A stretch of DNA of 64,000 nucleotides from Fidelibacterota bacterium. Its GTDB lineage: Bacteria; Fidelibacterota; UBA8477; JABMPR01. The translations under genes were made by a program, and so were the position numbers. Where the stretch lies: contig JABHBL010000022.1 of the NCBI GenBank assembly GCA_018673925.1, positions 62,001 to 126,000 of the forward strand. Direction: 5' to 3'. The notes below the pieces were generated by a model, which was not told the origin of the DNA, did not search any database, and was given only the letters and a program-made list of their open reading frames with translations. Positions 9,773 to 18,928 of this stretch are shown piece by piece; the first letter of the stretch is position 1; every line of letters starts with the position of its first letter.

Positions 9773-10373
9773 AATCAGCATCATCCTGGTGACAGCCATT
9801 CTGGTGATCCACGCCAGAGCTGTATACAACCAATCATTTGTGAAAGTTTTCTGGATATCTGGGATGATTATGGGATTTCTCCGTGAATATGCGCTCAATG
9901 ATATCATGAAAATCTATGATTATGGTGACTTCCATATCACCCTCTTTGGCTTGCCCCTCATATATACTCTATTCTGGACCGACATTGCCTATATCGGTTT
10001 AACCTGGAGCAATAATTTTCTGGAACGTGAATATTTGAAAGCCAAACCCCTTGATTATCACCTGCCGCTCATATTTCTAACCATGGTTTTGATCTCTTTT
10101 TTCTTTGAGGCACTGCTCTCCCAGTACGGTCTGCACATCTGGAAGCTAGACTCCAGCGCAAAATTGTGGGGAAACACACCCATCCTGGCACCTTTTGCAT
10201 ATGGATGGACCGTTGTGTTATTTATAAAAAGTCTGAAATTACTTTCCAAAGAACCTCAGCAAAATTGGCGCGTGTTGGTTCTCAAGCTCAGTCTGGCTCA
10301 ACCCTTGGTGGTTCTGATTCTAGCAGGTCTGTTGCTTCTTTCAAACCTGGCTATTATTCTTGTTTTTTCCTGA
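9756..10373 (+). CDS. Polytopic membrane protein of unknown function
   Basis: 205 residues with about six predicted transmembrane helices (near 3-18, 27-41, 63-84, 103-120, 140-157 and 180-203). Polar motifs between helices include 'FLREYALND' and 'FFFEALLSQYG', which could bind a ligand. Size and topology recall small integral membrane enzymes such as carotenoid-hydratase-like proteins, but no diagnostic motif supports that. The stop lies directly against the -35 of the tRNA-Leu promoter. Confidence 0.65.
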   Translation: MIWLIEISIILVTAILVIHARAVYNQSFVKVFWISGMIMGFLREYALNDIMKIYDYGDFHITLFGLPLIYTLFWTDIAYIGLTWSNNFLEREYLKAKPLDYHLPLIFLTMVLISFFFEALLSQYGLHIWKLDSSAKLWGNTPILAPFAYGWTVVLFIKSLKLLSKEPQQNWRVLVLKLSLAQPLVVLILAGLLLLSNLAIILVFS

Positions 10374-10402
10374 TTGACAGAGGTTGGAAGGGGGATTACA
10401 TT
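10374..10402 (+). promoter_or_regulatory. Probable sigma70-type promoter of tRNA-Leu
   Basis: A perfect TTGACA at 10374-10379 is followed 17 bp later by TACATT at 10397-10402. Transcription would begin near 10410, giving a ~45-nt leader before the tRNA. Seen in sequence; activity is inferred. Confidence 0.45.
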
Positions 10403-10455
10403 AGCTCGCTTTTTCAAGTCATGGCGAAGCTGCATTACGTAGCTAAGTCAGCGAT

Positions 10456-10541
10456 GCCCGGGTGGCGGAATTGGTAGACGCGCTAGGTTCAGGTCCTAGT
10501 GCACTCTTTTGTGCGTGCTGGTTCGACTCCAGTCTCGGGCA
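10456..10541 (+). tRNA. tRNA-Leu (anticodon CAG)
   Basis: The acceptor stem GCCCGGG pairs with CTCGGGC. The D-arm contains GGTAGA, the anticodon stem CTAGG/CCTAG holds the loop TTCAGGT (anticodon CAG), a long class II variable arm GCAC/GTGC is present, and the T-loop TTCGACT sits on a five-pair stem. The discriminator is A and CCA is not encoded (ACA follows). At 86 nt it is a normal leucine tRNA. The last seven bases and the 58 bases after them recur at 21276-21340. Confidence 0.97.
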
Positions 10542-10599
10542 CAAATATAGATAGGTTGAAGTTTAAAATTGCTATCGCAGAAATGTGGTGGCAATTTTT
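10535..10599 (+). repeat. 65-bp direct repeat, copy A (tRNA-Leu 3' end and terminator)
   Basis: This stretch covers the last seven bases of tRNA-Leu, an AT-rich spacer and a terminator hairpin. It matches 21276-21340 at 63 of 65 positions. The two differences (10573 T/C and 10577 G/A) both keep base pairing through G-U wobble. The copies bound a 10.7-kb gene segment, like attL/attR of an island inserted at a tRNA, though a plain segmental duplication is also possible. Confidence 0.85.
10569..10599 (+). terminator. Rho-independent terminator of tRNA-Leu
   Basis: An 11-bp stem (TTGCTATCGCA with TGTGGTGGCAA, including G-U pairs) on a GAAA tetraloop is followed by TTTTT. Its T-run overlaps the stop codon of the converging esterase gene on the minus strand. 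Confidence 0.85.
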
Positions 10600-11383
10600 A
10601 TTTATTCTGAGACGTGTTTTGGATTCTTATCATCTCTTCAGCATAACGTTTTCCCATAAGCTTCACACTGACAGCATCAAAATGGTCTTCCTCAAAGAGT
10701 GTGAGACCCTCAGAGCTTACAACACCCGTGAAGGGCAGACGGTCTGGAAGCATTGCCGTTTGATCATTAATAGGGGAGGCACCATCGATTTGTCCAGCGA
10801 TAAAGGGGAGCTCTGGCATACCAAGGTCTTTTCTGAATTGTGCGACAAGTTTGGTGAGTTTATCAATGTATTTATTCGGATTCTTAACATTAGCCTCTCC
10901 CTGGTGCCACAGAATGCCCTTGAGGGTTCCAGTCTTCTGCGCCTCAGACACGCGCCTTAGTGCTTCCTGGTAGTATTTGGAGTCTTCTGCCCATTGCTCA
11001 ATCGCTGACCCACCCCTGGCATTCACCACCAGTCCCAGATCAATATTACTATCGATTGCAAGCATCGCTTGCGCAAAACTGAAACCGGGACCCATTTTTT
11101 GCATACTGAGGTTTTTGCGAATAGTCGAGTAACGATTGAGTGGGTTGCTGGCCGATTCCCAGTTACCGATACTATCAAGCAGGAAGCAGCGCTCCATGGG
11201 TCTGGATTCATCCTCTGTGAAAGGTGCTCGACCAGACATATTTGACTGACCGATAAGTAAATATACATGTAGCTTTTGTGTTGGACTACCATCGGTCTGA
11301 ACTGTTTCAACTGAGGCACACTGGGTGCTGGACAGAGCCCAGATACAACAAGCCAACCCAAATGTCTTCTGTTTAATATTCAT
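10598..11383 (-). CDS. Sialate O-acetylesterase-like SGNH hydrolase
   Basis: 261 residues. The N-terminus is a signal sequence with a possible lipobox near Cys22 (SSTQC). The SGNH-type blocks are visible: 'IGQSNM' with the nucleophile Ser, 'NARGGS', 'WHQGE' and a C-terminal 'DHFD' carrying the Asp/His pair. This matches the SASA/DUF303 carbohydrate-esterase family, which removes acetyl groups from sialic acid or plant glycans. An AAGGAGAG site precedes the ATG. It is the last gene of a minus-strand run and its stop falls inside copy A of the tRNA-linked repeat. No sialic-acid genes are nearby, so the substrate is open. Confidence 0.8.
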   Translation of the reverse strand: MNIKQKTFGLACCIWALSSTQCASVETVQTDGSPTQKLHVYLLIGQSNMSGRAPFTEDESRPMERCFLLDSIGNWESASNPLNRYSTIRKNLSMQKMGPGFSFAQAMLAIDSNIDLGLVVNARGGSAIEQWAEDSKYYQEALRRVSEAQKTGTLKGILWHQGEANVKNPNKYIDKLTKLVAQFRKDLGMPELPFIAGQIDGASPINDQTAMLPDRLPFTGVVSSEGLTLFEEDHFDAVSVKLMGKRYAEEMIRIQNTSQNK

Positions 11384-11451
11384 ACCACATCTCTCCTTGA
11401 GAATCTACTCATTGAATAATTCGAATCCGTTGATACCGACAGTAGCGTTGT

Positions 11452-12219
11452 TCAAACGATACAGAATCCATGGTTCTCTGATATAATTGTTAACAGACTT
11501 TGGTACAGCGATTCAGGTGTATAGCTTCCAGTCACTTCACCTGCAGAAAAACTTTCTATTTCAAGATTCCAGTTCAATCCACGACCGTGGACTACGATCC
11601 GGTGGTGCATTTTATTTGTATTGGGATCGGCGATAATAACTGAGTGTGTTGCCTCAAAACCTAACCCTGCCAGAGCAACTGCTGCATGAACGTTGACGTT
11701 GCGTGGGAATTGACTACATGCCTCCTGGGTTGATCCCTCAAAGAGGATCTCACGCTTTTTGATTTGGGAATTCGTGATCCCTAAATTTTGAGGATGCTTG
11801 GTCGTAGTAATAGATACATTATCTAACAGTGACCTGCCGTCTCTCAGACCATCTAAACCAAGCACTGCTCCATGAGGTAAGAATATATTCCGACCGTTTT
11901 GAGCCGCATCGTGCTCCAACTGCTTGCGGAAATCAGGATCAGACAAACAGGTCATGGATGCAACCATTACATCTGCATCAGATGTAATGATTGGCAAGAG
12001 AGCCTTGACAACATCAGCATGAGCAACTTCTACAATTAGGTCCAGTGGCCGCGATCCTAGATCCTCTAAATCCTTACACACTATTTGACTATCTAGATCC
12101 TCGGTTTTCTCAGAGATCGGCTCCCATACGGCTTTCACCGAGACCTCTTTACTATCTTTCAATCGCTCATAAAGGAATTTCCCAATGAATCCGAATCCGG
12201 CTAATCCAATATTCTTCAT
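11452..12219 (-). CDS. nadX: L-aspartate dehydrogenase
   Basis: 255 residues. The N-terminal Rossmann motif 'GLAGFGFIG' binds NAD(P). The C-terminal catalytic domain carries 'LPHGAVLGLDGL' and 'PRNVNVHAAVALAGLG', typical of the NadX/DUF108 aspartate dehydrogenase family, including the conserved His in the latter segment. The family deaminates L-aspartate to oxaloacetate and ammonia, or supplies iminoaspartate for NAD synthesis. No nadA or nadC is adjacent. It sits with peptide and amino-acid breakdown genes instead, so a catabolic role is more likely here. It follows SpmB after 8 bp in the same transcript. Confidence 0.85.
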   Translation of the reverse strand: MKNIGLAGFGFIGKFLYERLKDSKEVSVKAVWEPISEKTEDLDSQIVCKDLEDLGSRPLDLIVEVAHADVVKALLPIITSDADVMVASMTCLSDPDFRKQLEHDAAQNGRNIFLPHGAVLGLDGLRDGRSLLDNVSITTTKHPQNLGITNSQIKKREILFEGSTQEACSQFPRNVNVHAAVALAGLGFEATHSVIIADPNTNKMHHRIVVHGRGLNWNLEIESFSAGEVTGSYTPESLYQSLLTIISENHGFCIV

Positions 12220-12227
12220 GCTAATTC

Positions 12228-12764
12228 TTATCCAAAAACCAACTGAGTCACAACGACTGCAGCAATGATACCTGCCAGATCAGCTGTGAGAGCGGCCGGC
12301 AAAGCGTGTCGTGTTTTTTTGACTCCTACTGATCCAAAATAGACTGCCAATATGTAAAATGTTGTCTCTGTGGATCCCTCCATGACCGCTGCCATGCGGG
12401 CGATCATTGAATCGGCACCATATGTATTAATTAATTCAGACACAATACCCATAGCACCACTCCCGCTAAGGGGTCTCATGAGAGCCATGGGGATCACCTC
12501 TCCGGGCATACCAATCCAGGAGGTTAGTGGGGCAAGCAGACTGGTCAGTAGATCAAGTGCCCCCGAGGATCTAAACGCTCCGATGGCAACAAGAATAGCA
12601 ACGAGGAATGGAATTATTCTCACTGCCACAGTAAAACCTTCTTTTGCTCCTTCAGTAAATACTTCGTACACTTTAACTTTTTTGTACCAACCATGACCAA
12701 CAATTGCCAGGATGAGGAGAGGGATAGCTATAGCTGATACGCCATTTATTATTCCTTGAAACAT
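12228..12764 (-). CDS. spmB: Spore-maturation-B-like Gate-domain membrane protein
   Basis: 178 residues when started at the ATG whose first base is 12764, which has a GGGGGAG site; a start 24 bp further upstream would overlap spmA. The SpmB signature segments are clear: 'RIIPFLVAILVAIGAFRSSGAL', shortened here as the IIPFL/FRSSGA motifs, then 'LMRPLSGSGAMG' and 'MEGSTETTFY'. The family has a nucleoside-recognition (Gate) domain and about five transmembrane helices. In Bacillus it affects spore dehydration, but it is widespread in non-sporulating bacteria, where the transported compound is unknown. It is paired with SpmA one base upstream. Confidence 0.85.
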   Translation of the reverse strand: MFQGIINGVSAIAIPLLILAIVGHGWYKKVKVYEVFTEGAKEGFTVAVRIIPFLVAILVAIGAFRSSGALDLLTSLLAPLTSWIGMPGEVIPMALMRPLSGSGAMGIVSELINTYGADSMIARMAAVMEGSTETTFYILAVYFGSVGVKKTRHALPAALTADLAGIIAAVVVTQLVFG

Positions 12765-12765
12765 A

Positions 12766-13449
12766 TCAGATCTCCCCCTGTTCATCAATCGCTGTAGCTT
12801 CGGGAACTTCTAATTTGTACTTAGGAAGTTTTTGAAGGAATTTGATCATAATAATTGCCACCGTTGTGGAGACACCGGTCGCAAGGATCACGGGTCCAAT
12901 AATTTCAGCTGGATTTGAAGCATTGGCAGCTGCTCTAATACCAATTATTGTTGCGGGAATAAACGTAACAGACGAGGTATTTAAGGCCATAAAAGTCGCC
13001 ATGGCGTTGGTCGCTGTATCCTTTACTTTGTTTAATTTCTGTAGCTCTTGCATCGCCTTAAGACCGAGAGGTGTAGCTGCATTACCCAAACCCAGCATAT
13101 TAGCTGCGATATTCATGACCATGGCGCCCATAGCAGGGTGCTCTGGCGGAACTTCAGGAAAAAGTCTGATCATGATAGGTCGTACTGCTCTAGCAAATAT
13201 TTTTACCAATCCTGATTCCTCAGCAATACGCATGAGTCCGAGCCATAGAGCCATAATGCCGACAAGACCCAGAGCTAATTCTACTGATGCTTTTGCTGAG
13301 CTGAAAAGACCTGAGGTAAGTGTGGTGAGTGGTTCAAAACTTGGATTCATCACCAGTCCTGAGGCACTGCTGTAATCAAGACCCAGACACTGGAATGCTG
13401 CGACTAATATTCCACCACCCATTAATACAAGCCAGATAGTATTAATCAT
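12766..13449 (-). CDS. spmA: Spore-maturation-A-like Gate-domain membrane protein
   Basis: 227 residues with about five transmembrane segments. Family motifs include 'WLGLMRIAEESGLV', 'NIAANMLGLGNAATPLGLKAM' and 'ALNTSSVTFIPATIIG'. SpmA is the partner of SpmB and the two probably form one membrane complex. There are no other sporulation genes in the window. Position between secreted amidohydrolases and amino-acid enzymes suggests involvement in moving a peptide, amino acid or related product across the inner membrane; this is inference. Confidence 0.85.
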   Translation of the reverse strand: MINTIWLVLMGGGILVAAFQCLGLDYSSASGLVMNPSFEPLTTLTSGLFSSAKASVELALGLVGIMALWLGLMRIAEESGLVKIFARAVRPIMIRLFPEVPPEHPAMGAMVMNIAANMLGLGNAATPLGLKAMQELQKLNKVKDTATNAMATFMALNTSSVTFIPATIIGIRAAANASNPAEIIGPVILATGVSTTVAIIMIKFLQKLPKYKLEVPEATAIDEQGEI

Positions 13450-13536
13450 GTTCTTATCCTTTATTAAATATGCGCTTCTGGTAGACGAGACAGTATCTAC
13501 TCGCTTATGATTAGTCGTAGATGGGGTCTTTGAGTG

Positions 13537-14865
13537 TTATTTCTCTCTGATTATCCCCAACTGTCGATACTTTTCCTGATATTTATGATAAAGCGTTTTT
13601 TGCTTATCGTTCATATCCGTAGTGGTTCCATTAATAAATACCTGCTCCACCTGGGTGGTAATTTCAAGAATATCACCGTTAGCGATGAATAATGAGGCAT
13701 CTTTCCCAACATCTAAGGAGCCGATCCGATCATCAACACCCAAAATTTCTGCAGCAGATAGGGTAATGGACCTTATAGCTTCATCCCTGGGTAGACCAAA
13801 TGCAGCAGCCATTGCAGCGTGGTTTGGCAAATCTCTGACATGTGCTGACTGAAAGGCACTACCAGATGTTGAAATGCAGAATGATACACCTGCCTGGTGC
13901 AGTATATGAGGGAGCTCATATGTTTCACTATAGTCGCTATTCCTACGCATGGGCAAACGGAGCACCTCTCGTAGAATGACCGGAATTTGATTCTCCTTTA
14001 ATAGGTCAGTAACTCGCCCGGCATCCCAACCACCTAGGATAACTATCTTCACCTCTTGTGATTTTGACCATTCCACAGCTGCCTCGATTTGCCTCACCTC
14101 GAAAGCATGAACAAAAAAGGGCTTAGCTCCATTTACATATGGAATCATTGCCTCTAGTCCAAGATCATGGGCCATATTGTGGGTACCCTCTTTGGGCAAA
14201 TTGTCCATCATTTTTTTGTAGTGACGGACTCTGTCCATCATATCGTTCAACTCTTTAAGCGCATCTCGACGATTCTCTTCCTGCTTCTCAATGGTTTTTT
14301 TAGAGTTTGGATTTGTATTAATGTTCATGTCAGGCCAATTAATATGCATAGCAGTCGGATGATTCATCGTCGCATCTTCCCAGGTCCAACCATCCATTTT
14401 CATCAGTGAGGATTGACCAGGGATTCTACCACCTGTGGGCATGGAATTGACAAAGAGTACACCATTTGAGCGAGCAACGGGGATGAGTTCTGAGTCAGGA
14501 TTATAGCTCACATTGGCTCTAACCTCCGGTGTCATTTCACCCACTTCATCGTAGTCTTTTGTCATGGATACACCTGAAATTTCAACTAAACCAAGCGTGG
14601 AGATGCCTGCGATTAGTCCAGGGTAAATATGTTTGCCACTTGCCTCAATTAGATTCATATCAGCAGTACTAGCTATGGATTGTTCAATTTGAGTAATTAA
14701 TCCATTTTCAAAAAGAATATCATATTGTTCCAGTACACCTTGTGAAACGGTATGTAGAGTTCCATTCTGTATTAAAACGGGCTTTACCTGTGCAGCTGCT
14801 GGAATTTGATCAGAGGCAGAAATGAACTGAAGTGCAATAAACAGAAAACTTAGAATCGTTCTCAT
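13537..14865 (-). CDS. Secreted amidohydrolase-family protein, catalytic HxH missing
   Basis: 442 residues from the ATG at 14865, chosen because AAGGAGG lies just upstream and a signal peptide follows (MRTILSFLF to 'ISAS'). The fold is imidazolonepropionase-like: an N-terminal 'LIQNGTLHTVSQG' sandwich and a C-terminal 'GVDDRIGSLDVGKDASLFI' segment. At the place where active members have G-x-x-D-x-H-x-H the sequence reads 'IYPGLIAGISTLG', so the first metal-binding pair is absent. It may be a non-catalytic partner of the 996-residue protein, whose stop overlaps this start by 4 bp (ATGA). Such tandem pairs occur in other FCB bacteria. Confidence 0.8.
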   Translation of the reverse strand: MRTILSFLFIALQFISASDQIPAAAQVKPVLIQNGTLHTVSQGVLEQYDILFENGLITQIEQSIASTADMNLIEASGKHIYPGLIAGISTLGLVEISGVSMTKDYDEVGEMTPEVRANVSYNPDSELIPVARSNGVLFVNSMPTGGRIPGQSSLMKMDGWTWEDATMNHPTAMHINWPDMNINTNPNSKKTIEKQEENRRDALKELNDMMDRVRHYKKMMDNLPKEGTHNMAHDLGLEAMIPYVNGAKPFFVHAFEVRQIEAAVEWSKSQEVKIVILGGWDAGRVTDLLKENQIPVILREVLRLPMRRNSDYSETYELPHILHQAGVSFCISTSGSAFQSAHVRDLPNHAAMAAAFGLPRDEAIRSITLSAAEILGVDDRIGSLDVGKDASLFIANGDILEITTQVEQVFINGTTTDMNDKQKTLYHKYQEKYRQLGIIREK

Positions 14866-17852
14866 CTTAAACCTCCTTTCCATAAAATTTCATCTTCCCA
14901 GAGACATTTAATTTTGTCCTGATTTGGTGAATGTGGGGGAGGTGGCTCAAGGGCAACATTCCCATCGTCTTCAGAGAGTAGTATCTTTTGAATCAAATCT
15001 TGGCGTATTAAGCGATCCCTTTTCCGCAGTTCAGCATCCTTTTTGAGACTGAAATATTGTCTTCCATCAATCCAGGTTTCTGTACAGATCGATTGTGTGG
15101 ACAGGGGATGTCCGGACCAGACTACAAAATCAGCATCCTTTCCCTTTTCCAGAGAGCCAACCCACTTATCAATTTTTAGTTGTTTCGCAGAGTTGATGGT
15201 CACGGTATTTAGAGCATCAATCTCGGACATGCCGCCATACTTGAGTCCTTTTGCAGCTTCAAGATTAAGACGACGAGCGATCTCATCATCATCACTATTG
15301 AATGAGACCAACACACCTGCATCATGCATGAGGGCACCGTTGTAGGGTATGCCGTCATAGGTTTCAATTTTGTAGGCCCACCAATCCGTAAATGAAGAAC
15401 CTCCAGCGCCATGCTCTGCCATTTTCTCAGCTACTTTATATCCTTCCAGGACATGTTGAAACGTTGCTACGGTAAAATCAAAATCCTCAGCGACTCTCAT
15501 GAGCATCATTATTTCATCCTGACGGTAAGCATGCGAGTGCAATAGCCTTTTTCCATCCAGAACTTCAACTAAAGCATCCAGCTCTAAATCTTTTCGGGGT
15601 GGAATCAAGGTTCTACGCCATTTTGATTTTTTTGCATAATTATCTTGGTTCTGATCATAATCGCGGGCGCGTGTAAAGGCATCCCGTATGACTTGTTCTA
15701 CACCCATCCGTGTCTGGGGGTAGCGCTTAAAATAGCTATCATATTTCACATTCTCACCCAGGGCAAATTTGATCCCTGGTGCCGCTCCCTTAAACAATAA
15801 ATCTTCTGCACCTGAACCCCAGCGTAGTTTTATGACAGCATTATGACCGCCAATGGCATTTCCAGAACCGTGCAAAATATTTATAGTCGTATTTCCTCCA
15901 GCCAATTGTCGATAAATACTTATATCGTCTGGCACAAGTACGTCCTGCATACGCACCTCTGAAGTAACACTCTGTGCACTTTCATTTATGGATGCAGCAG
16001 CCGTATGACTATGGGCATCGATAATACCTGGTGTGATGAATTTCCCCCGGCCATCAATGAGCACATCGTTGTTGGCAGGTATTTTAATATCACGACCTAT
16101 TTTACTGATTTTTCCATCTATAATCAGCATATCCCAATCTTTGAGAATACCTTGTGGCCCAGAGGTCCAGATGGTAGCATCATTGATAAATACAGAATGT
16201 GGTTGTTCAGGAGTTTTTGCAAATCCATAGGCACCCTCTGGATAAACTACCGAGAGACTGCTGGCTGATGCCTTGATAGATTTCTTATCTTCTGCTGCTT
16301 TTAAATTGGTCCCTGAGACCGAGGATTTAACGCCACGAGCATTGGTAGCAGACCCAAGCAGTTTGTCATTTTTAATTTTTACTGAATATCGGGTGACACC
16401 AGGAAAATCCTCAGAACTATGTTTGGCAGTCCAGGTCAATTGATTACCATCGATTTTAAGATTCTTCATATCCACAGTGTCGGCACCGATTGTGATGACT
16501 CCAGATAGCTTGGAGGGTTTACCCTTAAGTTCTAACTGACCACCATTGCCATTTATCGAGAAATTCCACTTCCCAGGAACTAGATCTTCAGACCCCGACT
16601 CCAAATCATATTTAACACCCCGGACCCAAACAGACTTAACTGGATTTGATGCCTCAAAATAATTGCCATCAACTATTACAAAATTAGCATGATAGCCTGC
16701 TTTAATTTTTCCATGTGTTTTTGATATTCCGAAGCGTTTGGCTGGATTGGTAGTCAGTGCTGCCAGGGCCGCTTTTTCAGTTAGACCGCGTTGGACTGCT
16801 ATAATTAGATTCTTACGAAATTGATTTGGTTTTTTTAATCCAGCAGTCGTAAAGGCGATACTCAGACCTGATTTAACGAGCGTTTGGGGATTGTCAGGTG
16901 CCATGTCCCAATGTTTGAGTTGCTCTAAAGTGTATTGTAGCGCACGCTGAGGATTGGTAATGTCTGGTTTACCGGGAAAATTAAGAGGAAGAACGATAAA
17001 AGGATGTGCCTCAGCAATATTTGATATTCGTCGATATTCATATCCAGACCCCAGTAACCAGAGTGTAAGATCAAACTCCCTGGCAAAACCTATGGCTCTG
17101 ATGGCAGCAGTTTCATGCTCCGTCCTGATTAAGAAGGGCATTTTTTTTGCTCGGGCTTTGCCTAGAATCTCCAGAGCAATATTTTCAGTAATAGGTTCAT
17201 TTTTATCTGGATTTTTAGCGTAGATAACCTGCGATTTTCCATACCAATCTGCATCGTAAAGGGTTTGACGCATCGAGGCAATGGTTCCAAGAAGAGCACG
17301 TGGATAGGCTTTAGAACCCCGTTCTCTGACTTTATAATCCATTACCTGGCTTACTATAGAAGAAGTAATTGAGGTTTCTTCATTCAAATCGATGATAGAG
17401 GATTGTCCTCGAAAAATACCATCGTCAGTTACAGCATGAATCTGAGTAAACCCCTGGGAATGCAGGTCTCGAACCTTGCTTTCGTCATAAGAATAATAAT
17501 CTGAGGCCACCCACTCAGGGTGAACTAAATCGTTCCAATGTGATCGGGAAGTCTGCTGAACATCGTCTGTTTTGACCTCAACCCATCCATCAATGAAACC
17601 GGCATATATATTGGCACCCTTCATGTCAAGAACCGTAGCATCAGCGGGAACGTCTATTTTTGAACCAACTGCCTTGATAAGTCCATCTCTAATGACTATT
17701 GATGCTTGTGGAATTGATTTACCAGGTTCAGTGTGAACATGAGCATTTCTTAGTACATAAACCTGTGGTGCAACATGCAGAATATCAACGAGAGGTGCAG
17801 TTTGACAAAACAGCGTGCCTGCAATGAATGCCAATAGAATTGATTTCTTCAT
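14862..17852 (-). CDS. Secreted double amidohydrolase, only the C-terminal half with metal ligands
   Basis: 996 residues with a signal peptide (MKKSILLAF to about residue 18). The N-terminal half (~30-480) is amidohydrolase-like but reads 'IYAGFIDGWVEV' where HxH is expected. A beta-rich insert (~480-600) follows. The C-terminal half (~605-960) is complete: 'PGIIDAHSHTA', 'LLHSHAYRQDE', 'FQHVLEG' and 'SFNSDDDE' supply the metal and catalytic residues, and 'VGSLEKGKDADFVVW' closes the domain. Related periplasmic enzymes cleave acyl-amino acids or dipeptides; the substrate here is unknown. An AAGGGGATC site precedes the start. It is the first gene of the minus-strand run to 10598. Confidence 0.85.
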   Translation of the reverse strand: MKKSILLAFIAGTLFCQTAPLVDILHVAPQVYVLRNAHVHTEPGKSIPQASIVIRDGLIKAVGSKIDVPADATVLDMKGANIYAGFIDGWVEVKTDDVQQTSRSHWNDLVHPEWVASDYYSYDESKVRDLHSQGFTQIHAVTDDGIFRGQSSIIDLNEETSITSSIVSQVMDYKVRERGSKAYPRALLGTIASMRQTLYDADWYGKSQVIYAKNPDKNEPITENIALEILGKARAKKMPFLIRTEHETAAIRAIGFAREFDLTLWLLGSGYEYRRISNIAEAHPFIVLPLNFPGKPDITNPQRALQYTLEQLKHWDMAPDNPQTLVKSGLSIAFTTAGLKKPNQFRKNLIIAVQRGLTEKAALAALTTNPAKRFGISKTHGKIKAGYHANFVIVDGNYFEASNPVKSVWVRGVKYDLESGSEDLVPGKWNFSINGNGGQLELKGKPSKLSGVITIGADTVDMKNLKIDGNQLTWTAKHSSEDFPGVTRYSVKIKNDKLLGSATNARGVKSSVSGTNLKAAEDKKSIKASASSLSVVYPEGAYGFAKTPEQPHSVFINDATIWTSGPQGILKDWDMLIIDGKISKIGRDIKIPANNDVLIDGRGKFITPGIIDAHSHTAAASINESAQSVTSEVRMQDVLVPDDISIYRQLAGGNTTINILHGSGNAIGGHNAVIKLRWGSGAEDLLFKGAAPGIKFALGENVKYDSYFKRYPQTRMGVEQVIRDAFTRARDYDQNQDNYAKKSKWRRTLIPPRKDLELDALVEVLDGKRLLHSHAYRQDEIMMLMRVAEDFDFTVATFQHVLEGYKVAEKMAEHGAGGSSFTDWWAYKIETYDGIPYNGALMHDAGVLVSFNSDDDEIARRLNLEAAKGLKYGGMSEIDALNTVTINSAKQLKIDKWVGSLEKGKDADFVVWSGHPLSTQSICTETWIDGRQYFSLKKDAELRKRDRLIRQDLIQKILLSEDDGNVALEPPPPHSPNQDKIKCLWEDEILWKGGLR

Positions 17853-17974
17853 TTGATCCCCTTAGGTACGATTTCAATAAATTTTGTCGGCTGGATCTGA
17901 TGATATGATGGCTGCGTAAACCCCCTACCAGCAACCATGTAATCTATGAGAAAGATTTGCTGCACCAACACAAG

Positions 17975-18003
17975 ACTTTAAAGTGTTTTGTTACCCTTAT
18001 AAT
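17975..18003 (+). promoter_or_regulatory. Candidate promoter of the NlpC/P60 gene
   Basis: A perfect TATAAT lies at 17998-18003 with a poor -35 (ACTTTA) 17 bp upstream. It sits in the 242-bp divergent gap between the amidohydrolase operon and the peptidase gene and would give an ~85-nt leader. Only the -10 is convincing. Confidence 0.3.
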
Positions 18004-18094
18004 CGTTCTGAAACACAGATGTGGGACACATGGGTTGCAACCCTTGCTTCACCATTAACATTGATTAAATTCCACTTCACACAGGAGGAATAAA

Positions 18095-18886
18095 TTGGCT
18101 ATTGAAATGTTAACAAATGTAAGTGTGGCATTCATACACACGGAACCTAGTTTCAGGACAGAAGGCAGTTCTCAGACCTATTTGGGTGAAACTGTCATTG
18201 TCTATGAAGAGCAGGGTGATTGGTTTCGGGTACGTCTGGAAGACGGCTATGAAGGCTGGCTATGCAAATTCTATGTTGTGGACAAACCTCTTGACTGGGA
18301 TGAGCATGAATTTTACCACCACGGCGATCGAATCTCATGGATTTTCCCGACACCTGACAATCAGTCCACTCATTTCAGAGATATAACCCTTCTCTCAAAA
18401 TTGCCAGTTCTTGATTATAAGGATCAAATGGTTAAGGTCATACTACCAGATGGCACTCAGGGATGGATCGAGAAATCTCCGCGACCCCAATATACTGATG
18501 TTGATGTTGAACGACTCGTTCAAACTGCCCTTCGGTTTCTGGGTACACAGTATTTCTGGGGTGGAAGATCCCCAAAGGGTTTCGATTGTTCAGGTTTTGT
18601 CCAGACTACCTTCTGGTTGAATGGGCTCCAACTCCCGCGGGATGCCTATCAGCAAGCTGAGGTGGGTGTTAAGGTTGATGATGATTTTAATACCTGGCAG
18701 GTAGGGGATTTGATTTTCTTTACAGAGAGGTCTGAAAGAATTACTCACATAGCAATCTCTTTAGGTGGGGGAGACTTCATCCATTCCAGTGGTTATGTAA
18801 AACTGAATAGTCTGAATCCTGATCATCAGGATCTATTCCTTCAAAAGTATTCTGACACATTCACAAAGACTATGCGTGTCATATAG
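18095..18886 (+). CDS. Cytoplasmic SH3/NlpC-P60 endopeptidase (YkfC-like)
   Basis: 263 residues starting at TTG 18095, behind a perfect AGGAGGA site. Two bacterial SH3-like domains (~3-70 and ~75-135) precede an NlpC/P60 domain with Cys165 in 'FDCSGFV', His218 in 'THIAISLGG' and a third polar residue near His230. There is no signal peptide, so it should act inside the cell, as Bacillus YkfC does. YkfC-type enzymes cut gamma-D-glutamyl-L-diamino-acid bonds in murein tripeptides and release L-Ala-D-Glu. An L-Ala-D/L-Glu epimerase lies 1.4 kb downstream, the same pairing as in ykfBC. The function is therefore inferred with fair confidence. Confidence 0.88.
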   Translation: MAIEMLTNVSVAFIHTEPSFRTEGSSQTYLGETVIVYEEQGDWFRVRLEDGYEGWLCKFYVVDKPLDWDEHEFYHHGDRISWIFPTPDNQSTHFRDITLLSKLPVLDYKDQMVKVILPDGTQGWIEKSPRPQYTDVDVERLVQTALRFLGTQYFWGGRSPKGFDCSGFVQTTFWLNGLQLPRDAYQQAEVGVKVDDDFNTWQVGDLIFFTERSERITHIAISLGGGDFIHSSGYVKLNSLNPDHQDLFLQKYSDTFTKTMRVI

Positions 18887-18928
18887 CGCTGGACTGACCT
18901 TTATTTTAAGGACTAAAAATCCAGCCTT

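Noticed and set aside
10166-10960. Plus-strand open frames across and after the tRNA-Leu
   Set aside because: They run through the tRNA and terminator or lie antisense to the esterase gene, have no SD sites and resemble no family.
12842-13375. 177-residue plus-strand frame
   Set aside because: Entirely antisense to spmA, whose family motifs are clear; the hydrophobic composition is a mirror of the real gene.
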